Source of the DNA: Arcuatula senhousia
Lineage: Eukaryota > Mollusca > Bivalvia > Mytilida > Mytilidae
Reading direction: 5' to 3'
DNA: 64,000 bases
Assembly (NCBI GenBank): GCA_963971305.1
Contig: OZ020317.1
Span: forward strand, 18,556,001 to 18,620,000
Shown: positions 58,788 through 64,000 of the stretch, piece after piece
Layout of the letters: every line of letters begins with the position of its first letter
Numbering within the stretch: the first letter of the stretch is position 1
Made by a program: the position numbers and the translations under genes
The notes under the pieces: generated by a model
Databases searched by the model: none
What the model saw: only the letters and a program-made list of their open reading frames with translations
Told to the model about the DNA's origin: nothing

Positions 58788-59264
58788 TTAGAGTGCTGCG
58801 ATATCAATAAATTGTCTTGTGATTTTCTGACCCTGTTGTTCAATTGTTTTTTTCTGAGTTTCTATTTGTTCAGTGAGAGGCTTCAGTTTTTGGTCTACTC
58901 TTTTTTGGACCTCTTCTTCTATGTTTGCAGATAATGACTCAGTTATTCTATCTGCAAGCACGGGAATGATGGCATTCAGTACCTCTGGACTTGATAGTGC
59001 TTCCAGTATTTTGTCGGCTAGGGATTTCCTTGCTGTAGAGGACTTTTTAGACGTGCTTTGTAACTCTCGAAGATCACCATATGAGTTCCGACGTTTAATT
59101 TGTCTTTGAGTTTGCTTTTGTGTTGCAGGCAATAAATCAGGACTACATGGATCAGTTCTTTTGTTGCCACTATTTGTACCAAGAATTAAGGGGGTTGATG
59201 GCTCTAATAATGACTGTGACTGGGACTGCGACATGTCAAGTTGGTCATCAATGGGGGCAGCCAT
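58788..59264 (-). pseudogene. N-terminal half of LINE ORF1 protein, cut by the giant element
   Basis: The 158 residues from ATG 59264 comprise a Ser/Gln-rich N-terminus (DMSQSQSQSLLEPSTP), a basic segment (RQIKRRNSYGD) and a long coiled coil (VQKRVDQKLKPLTEQIETQK). It ends near the right edge of the 32-kb element, with a small frameshift just before. The coiled coil should lead into the RRM-CTD half that now lies at 26552-25804. The two halves add up to the usual size of an ORF1 protein. Confidence 0.8.
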
Positions 59265-60300
59265 ATTGTTTATCGTGTTGGCCTAAGTTTATTATTGTCA
59301 ATCTCCAATTCAATTATATCACAATTTAGAGTTTTTATGCCTTTAAATGCAGCTCAATACATACTTTAACAAGCACACGCTGTTACTTCAATCTACATAA
59401 TAATATAACCACAGAATCCCAACTTTTCCTAGGAGCTCCTATTTCATTGTTGTTGGTACACGACCTTGACCTTGAGAGAGTATATATAGATAAGAATAGA
59501 AACTTGTATGAGGCTAATTTGTCTACCCTTACCCTTTTCCAGAGGCATCCCGATTAGGCTTGTGTCTCTATTACCTCCATGTCATCGCCTTTTGATGTTC
59601 ATTGTATCACCCTTTCATGCTTAGCTCCCACATCGCGCTGCGTGGTAGTGAAGCACAAACAGACAATCAACAACATGAAAGTAAAGTGTCTTAATGATTT
59701 TATTTATTATACTATACCCAAATGTATAACTACAGAAAGTATCATCTGTAAACGAAATAGCAGTACCGGGGAAAGAAAATAGCATTGATCGGTAAAACTA
59801 AGTAGCACCAGTCCAAAGTTTATGGTAAAAAAAAGTAGCACTCACGGTCAAATTTTGTAGCGTTATCGGTAAAAAAAGTAGCTTCGGTTTATTAAATGAT
59901 TTAATTCATCGAGTTAGAAGAATTATATAAATCAACTGACAAATTTAAAAGATTAAATGTATATTCGTATGAGGAATTGGCGCGTTTTTGTTTTTATTTG
60001 CTATGCTAAATTGACAATAATCACATTTGTTAAGCTCAAGAAGTTTATCATATTTCTGTTTGAATGTAAGTATTTTAATGCGCTTGCATCCCATTCATAT
60101 AGTAATGTGTTATCTGAAACCATTCAAATATCATAAACTTTCGTTTTATTTTTGATAAATGCCGTAAAAGATGTAAACATCGTCGTATATTTCCCATAAT
60201 ACATCATATTCTCGGTAAAAAAAAGTGTCCGTACCGGTAAAAAATATTATTCTCGTATAGCGGGTTATATAGATTGATTCTGTTGAGATAGCTATAACGA
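59265..60300 (-). repeat. Upstream region of LINE ORF1 with ACCG(G/A)TA repeats
   Basis: 59750-59890 has GGTAAAA(AAA)GTAGC repeats, and 60200-60290 has TACCGGTAAAAAATATTAT followed by TCTCGTATAGCGGGTTATAT. Both are shared, inverted, with 14520-15065. This may be the LINE 5' region or a separate element. 59265-59740 shows nothing recognisable. Confidence 0.5.
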
Positions 60301-61569
60301 AAGATTTACAATGAACGTTTCGGAACGGAATTCCCGGATTTGCGCACTAACGATTTATGAGGCATTTTCTCTATGATCATTAAAAAATTACATAAAAGGT
60401 ACATGTATTTCCTTAATAGTTGATAACACCCCATAAAATAATAAACGGAGCGTGCAGATTCATACAATATACAAATTGTTGTGACAAAATCAAAAATGTT
60501 TAAATCGAAAAAAAAAAACGCGTACAACCTATACCTCTTGCTTTTCTGGACTGAATCAAACGAGCATTAATTTGATGACAAACTAAAACTAGTTTTACCG
60601 AAATACTTATAGTTTATCATTATTGCTTTGCCAGTACATCATTAACATAGACCTATACACTGAAAGTATTTTGAATATTGTATGATTTTAACAGCATACT
60701 TTTGCACAATATTTAAGTGACCGACCATTTCCGATAAAAAAAAAACAAAAACATGATAAATCTTTTCTTTTATTAAAAATATGTTTTGACAGCACAGGTT
60801 TAGAAAAAAAAACATTGAAAAGGATTTCTGTTCTATAAAGAATAAGGCTTTCAATAAAAATATTTAGTCATGTATTCGTGCTATTCTTGTTCGTGTTTAC
60901 CGGTTTCGTCTTTGTCCACTCGAACTTTTGACACTTCATCTGTAGAGTAAATTAAAATTTTGATCATGTTTTGAAAAACCTTCCAAGAAATTAAAGTGAG
61001 TTCATAATATTCACTGGTACGATATACATGTTTTACTCCACAGAAATAAAAAAAAATGAGATTTATTATGACCTGTGACGAAAGACTGATTTTGATGCAC
61101 TAGCAAAGATTGTCTCTTTTTCATTTAAACATGTGCCTTAATGAACTGTCCGCTGGCGCTTAATAATATTTAAATATGGCCCTATGATAATCTGATCATT
61201 TTAATAGGGAGGGGGTTTTGGCCTTATTTTATATCATATATTTTTTTTTCTATCGTTATGTAGGATATCTTTCAATAGTAATTGATTAATCCAATTAGAG
61301 TTATCTTTCTTTGAACAAATATTTTAGAGAAACTCTAAAGATAAATGAAATTATAATTAATACCCTATCATCTTATTAATTACAGTGTCATTTTAGTTCA
61401 GTTGTGATTTTGTATGCCTAATGGGCACTTGATTAGACTGAATTAATAACTTGAATGTTGAATCTTAAATCTACGTAGTTTTGTAATTTGTAATCAAATA
61501 TGTGAACATTGTACAGGTTAGATGTACAATCTTTTATGTCTAAACAGAAAAGTCAAGACAAAGACATAC
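60301..61569. other. No recognisable gene
   Basis: 60885-60945 contains the dispersed block GTGTTTACCGGTTTCGTCTT. Otherwise AT-rich DNA without motifs. Confidence 0.4.
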
Positions 61570-61700
61570 CAAAGAAATATTGAAGACTGCATTGGCTCTG
61601 TCATGTACATATTTTGAAAACAAAATGGTGGATTCAATGCTGCCATACTACATTCTTCTATTGCGATCTCAGCGTCCTTTAATTCCACAAAATTTAACAT
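61570..61700 (-). CDS. Weak candidate first exon, unknown protein
   Basis: ATG 61700 opens MLNFVELKDAEIAIEECS, then MAALNPPFCFQNMYMTEP..., and a GTATGT donor follows TTCTTTG at 61570. Composition is protein-like and the donor is good, but no next exon was found and no domain is recognised. Confidence 0.3.
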
Positions 61701-61897
61701 GGTTGTAAGACAAAGTAAAATTGTTTGTAAAATCTTGTGAATGAAATTGAAAAATGAATGTGATTTAGGAGCTTATACGAATATTCACCAAAATGCTTGC
61801 AAATGAATCCTTTCATATATTGTTAATTTCTGACATACATGTATATCATACCGGCAAATATTATGAACTCACTCTCATGGAAGATTTTTTCCCTTAG

Positions 61898-62031
61898 AAA
61901 CATTAACTGAAGGTTATGTTCTGGATTTTATTCCCAAGCTATCCAGAGCCTCACCTTCTGTTGTGATTTCTGGATATGCACATTCCACATTATTACTGCT
62001 AGTGCTGTTTGTAATCAGTATTTTATCTTAA
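61898..62031 (+). CDS. Weak candidate terminal exon with hydrophobic tail
   Basis: After the acceptor TTTTTTCCCTTAG the frame reads TLTEGYVLDFIPKLSRASPS and ends in a hydrophobic run (TLLLLVLFVISILS) directly before TAA. This is the shape of a GPI-anchor signal or tail-anchored C-terminus. There is no upstream exon in the window that I can link to it. Confidence 0.28.
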
Positions 62032-62998
62032 CAATGATAATTATTTAATCTTTTAAGTTAATAAACATAAGCAAAGCAAAATATCTACACTTTAGAAATC
62101 CCGAAAAGGAAGGACAAGATAGATTAAGAGCAGGAATTAGCCCCCTAAATTAGACAAATTTTTCCAAAATTTAAATATTTTATCATAACTATGTGATTTT
62201 GCGATTCAAAAGTTATATTGTTTGGAACAGGCAACATAATATTAAACATTTAACATATGGCGGAATCAAACATAAACAAAAATGACGATAAAACTGTGAA
62301 ATTTAGAAAAATTCGCTAAACATTTTTAAAATGACAACCATTTTTTGCGGGATTTAAATATGAGCGGACCAGTGGCTCATTAAGGTAGTTTCTTGAAACA
62401 TTGGTTCTTGTATGTCAAATCAACTGCTAACATACTTTTATGGGCCGCTTGTCTGCTCATTGTTAGTTTAGCCAAAACAATACAAAAATCTTCCAATTTT
62501 TGGGGAATTTTGCGAAAAGCCACTTTTTCATCAAATTTGATCAAATGCTAAAAGGAGATTTTATCTATTATTTGTTTTAACATATAAATTTATTAACTTT
62601 CATTACTTAGTATCAAATTAATCAATATTTGAGAATCAAATTTAACTTTTGAAAAAAGGCCAAAATAGCCCTTATCATACCTTGAAATAAAGATCTGGTT
62701 TGTTATCAGTTGTTTTAAAAACTTTTTTTTATTTCGATTGTTCATAATAATAATTCATTTTAAAGTTAGTGCCCTAGATTGAAAATGAAAAGAAGAGAGT
62801 TTTGCTCTTCAGACAATTTTGTCATTGTTTTCTGTTCGGCCTGTGTACTGGCTGAAATGTAGCTAAATTCAACTGAGTTTTAACATGCAGTTAATATTTT
62901 ATTGTATTTTAACTTTAATTTGGATGCTTTACTGCATACAAAAAGGACAGTCGCCTATGCTGAATTGAAAAAAAATAAGACAACTATTCAATACTTTT
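62032..62998. other. No recognisable gene
   Basis: AT-rich sequence immediately outside the second giant-element end. No motif or repeat could be assigned. Confidence 0.4.
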
Positions 62999-63500
62999 AC
63001 AGTACATTTGCCGCTCAATGAAACATTTTTTTTTGCAATCCGTCACCCGTTATCAATCTAACACCAATCAGTGATCGATCCAGTCTCAATCATTCGCCGA
63101 TCTGTCATCACCCAGTCACCAATCAGTCATCGATCAGTCACCAATCCGTCCGATCCTATACGTCAAATGCATCCCATGATGCGATATACCAATCCGTCAC
63201 GTGTCAATTCAATCTAAAATACAGAATTTTAAAGTTCGTTTCGATTATTTTATGATGTGACTCCTGGACATTTTGTTGACATCGAATTCGTGAAGTTTTG
63301 AACTCTGAATTATTATCAAATGAAATAGCTAGATTTTTTTATGAATAAATGTGAAAACGGGACTTTTTTTCGCGTTTCATATTACATGTACATTTTTGTA
63401 TCGATAAAAAATAAAATATTATAAAACACAACGAAGAGTGTTAACATAAATATTCAAGTCAATCGCTACAAATTTCTGTTGATTAAAACGCATATTGTCT
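62999..63500 (+). repeat. Left end of a second copy of the giant-element family
   Basis: This begins ACAGTACATTTGCCGCTCAA and continues through the same 11-bp minisatellite (CACCAATCAGTCATCGATCA), GTCAAATGCATCCCATGATG, AATTCAATCTAAAATACAGA and TCCCGTTTTCACATTTATT-like homology as the right end at 58767-58300 read inward. It is clearly diverged and its outermost bases differ (CATTTGCCGC against CTTGAACCGG). The body would extend to the right beyond the window; 63500-64000 shows no gene. Confidence 0.72.
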
Positions 63501-64000
63501 ACAAAAAAATATTTTTTTTGTAAAACCAAAAAATTGTCGTCAGACTATTCGTTTTGTTTATTTAGAAAGATACAAACTTTCAAAATACCACTAGGGTTCT
63601 TTATTACTTCAAAAATTGAAAAATAAATAATATTTGTAAAGCTTTACAAAAATTCATATTCATGAGATGTAGATGAGCTGTAAGCATGCGCACTATACTT
63701 TCTTTGATTGAAAACTTCAATAGTTCTTGCACGTGGTGCATAATCTGTTTCTCGAAGTTTTAGCTCGGAAGAAAATTTAAACGGCAACCGAATATTAGAG
63801 CTACTTAATGAATAAAACTGACAATTATTGCCTGTATTAATTTTTGAATGTTATTTAAAAGGTAAACACGAAAAATATCGGTATTTTTTCAACATTTCAA
63901 TGTATTCGGGGACAAAACTCGAGATTCCGCTTAGTGTCCGTGTTAAAACTACTCAGTCTAAATCTGTGTCAATGTGACGTAGTGCAGGTAAATAAAATAT

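Noticed and set aside
58440..63260. A single 4.8-kb element bounded by the inverted repeats at 58440-58767 and 63000-63260
   Set aside because: The conserved terminal bases (ACAGTAC) face the interior of that interval and homology extends outward, so these are the outer ends of two separate elements with LINE and unique DNA between them.

Overview
The window is AT-rich, intron-containing animal DNA. It has multi-exon genes with GT/AG introns, tRNA-derived SINEs, LINE, Ngaro, hAT-, piggyBac- and P-type elements, many ACATGTA-type simple motifs and interspersed repeats. This fits a lophotrochozoan genome, most likely a bivalve mollusc; that assignment is inferred from repeat style and is not proven. 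No ordinary single-copy host gene is complete here. The window is a stack of nested mobile elements, with a few candidate host exons between them. LAYOUT, left to right: (1) 1-1030, a dispersed host repeat split by a non-autonomous hAT element (176-907, perfect 8-bp target duplication). (2) 1783-8445, a minus-strand Ngaro-type tyrosine-recombinase retrotransposon (2145-8197) with gag, RT, RNase H, tyrosine recombinase and SGNH hydrolase ORFs and the A1...B1-A2-B2 split direct repeats. It sits inside an open terminal exon that has a decayed duplicate next to it. (3) 8446-21100, mostly dispersed repeats, with one LRR-type signal-peptide exon (10763-10948), a decayed RT fragment (15877-16171) and a tRNA-derived SINE (18470-18797). 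(4) 21105-26552, the downstream part of a minus-strand CR1/Jockey-like LINE: decayed ORF2, then the C-terminal half of ORF1. (5) 26560-58767, a ~32.2-kb insertion with terminal inverted repeats. (6) 58788-60290, the N-terminal half of the LINE ORF1 plus upstream repeat. (7) 60300-62998, sparse sequence with two weak exon candidates. (8) 62999-64000, the left end of a second copy of the same terminal repeat, running off the window. THE MAIN SYSTEM: the 26560-58767 block is best explained as one giant cut-and-paste DNA transposon. Its ends share a ~27-bp inverted repeat followed by 11-bp minisatellites. It splits LINE ORF1 into halves 32 kb apart, and a 7-bp sequence (ATTTGAC) flanks it on both sides. 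Inside are four gene models. (a) A single-exon C2H2 zinc-finger protein (+, 409 aa). (b) An intact five-exon P-element-like transposase (-, 870 aa) with its catalytic acidic residues visible. (c) An intact 13-exon gene (+, 823 aa) for an OTU-type cysteine protease with a long PGSVPPP repeat and a PHD-like finger. (d) A six-exon-or-longer gene (-) whose cysteine clusters resemble those found with KDZ transposases, but without a recognisable KDZ catalytic core. A 64-bp satellite lies between the divergent genes (b) and (c), and a 248-bp satellite lies next to the right end. Genes (c) and (d) converge, and their modelled stop codons overlap. The coding exons keep phase throughout while the surrounding LINE is decayed, so the element looks young or under selection. 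I infer that (b) mobilises the element and (a), (c) and (d) are accessory cargo; no function is demonstrated by the sequence alone.
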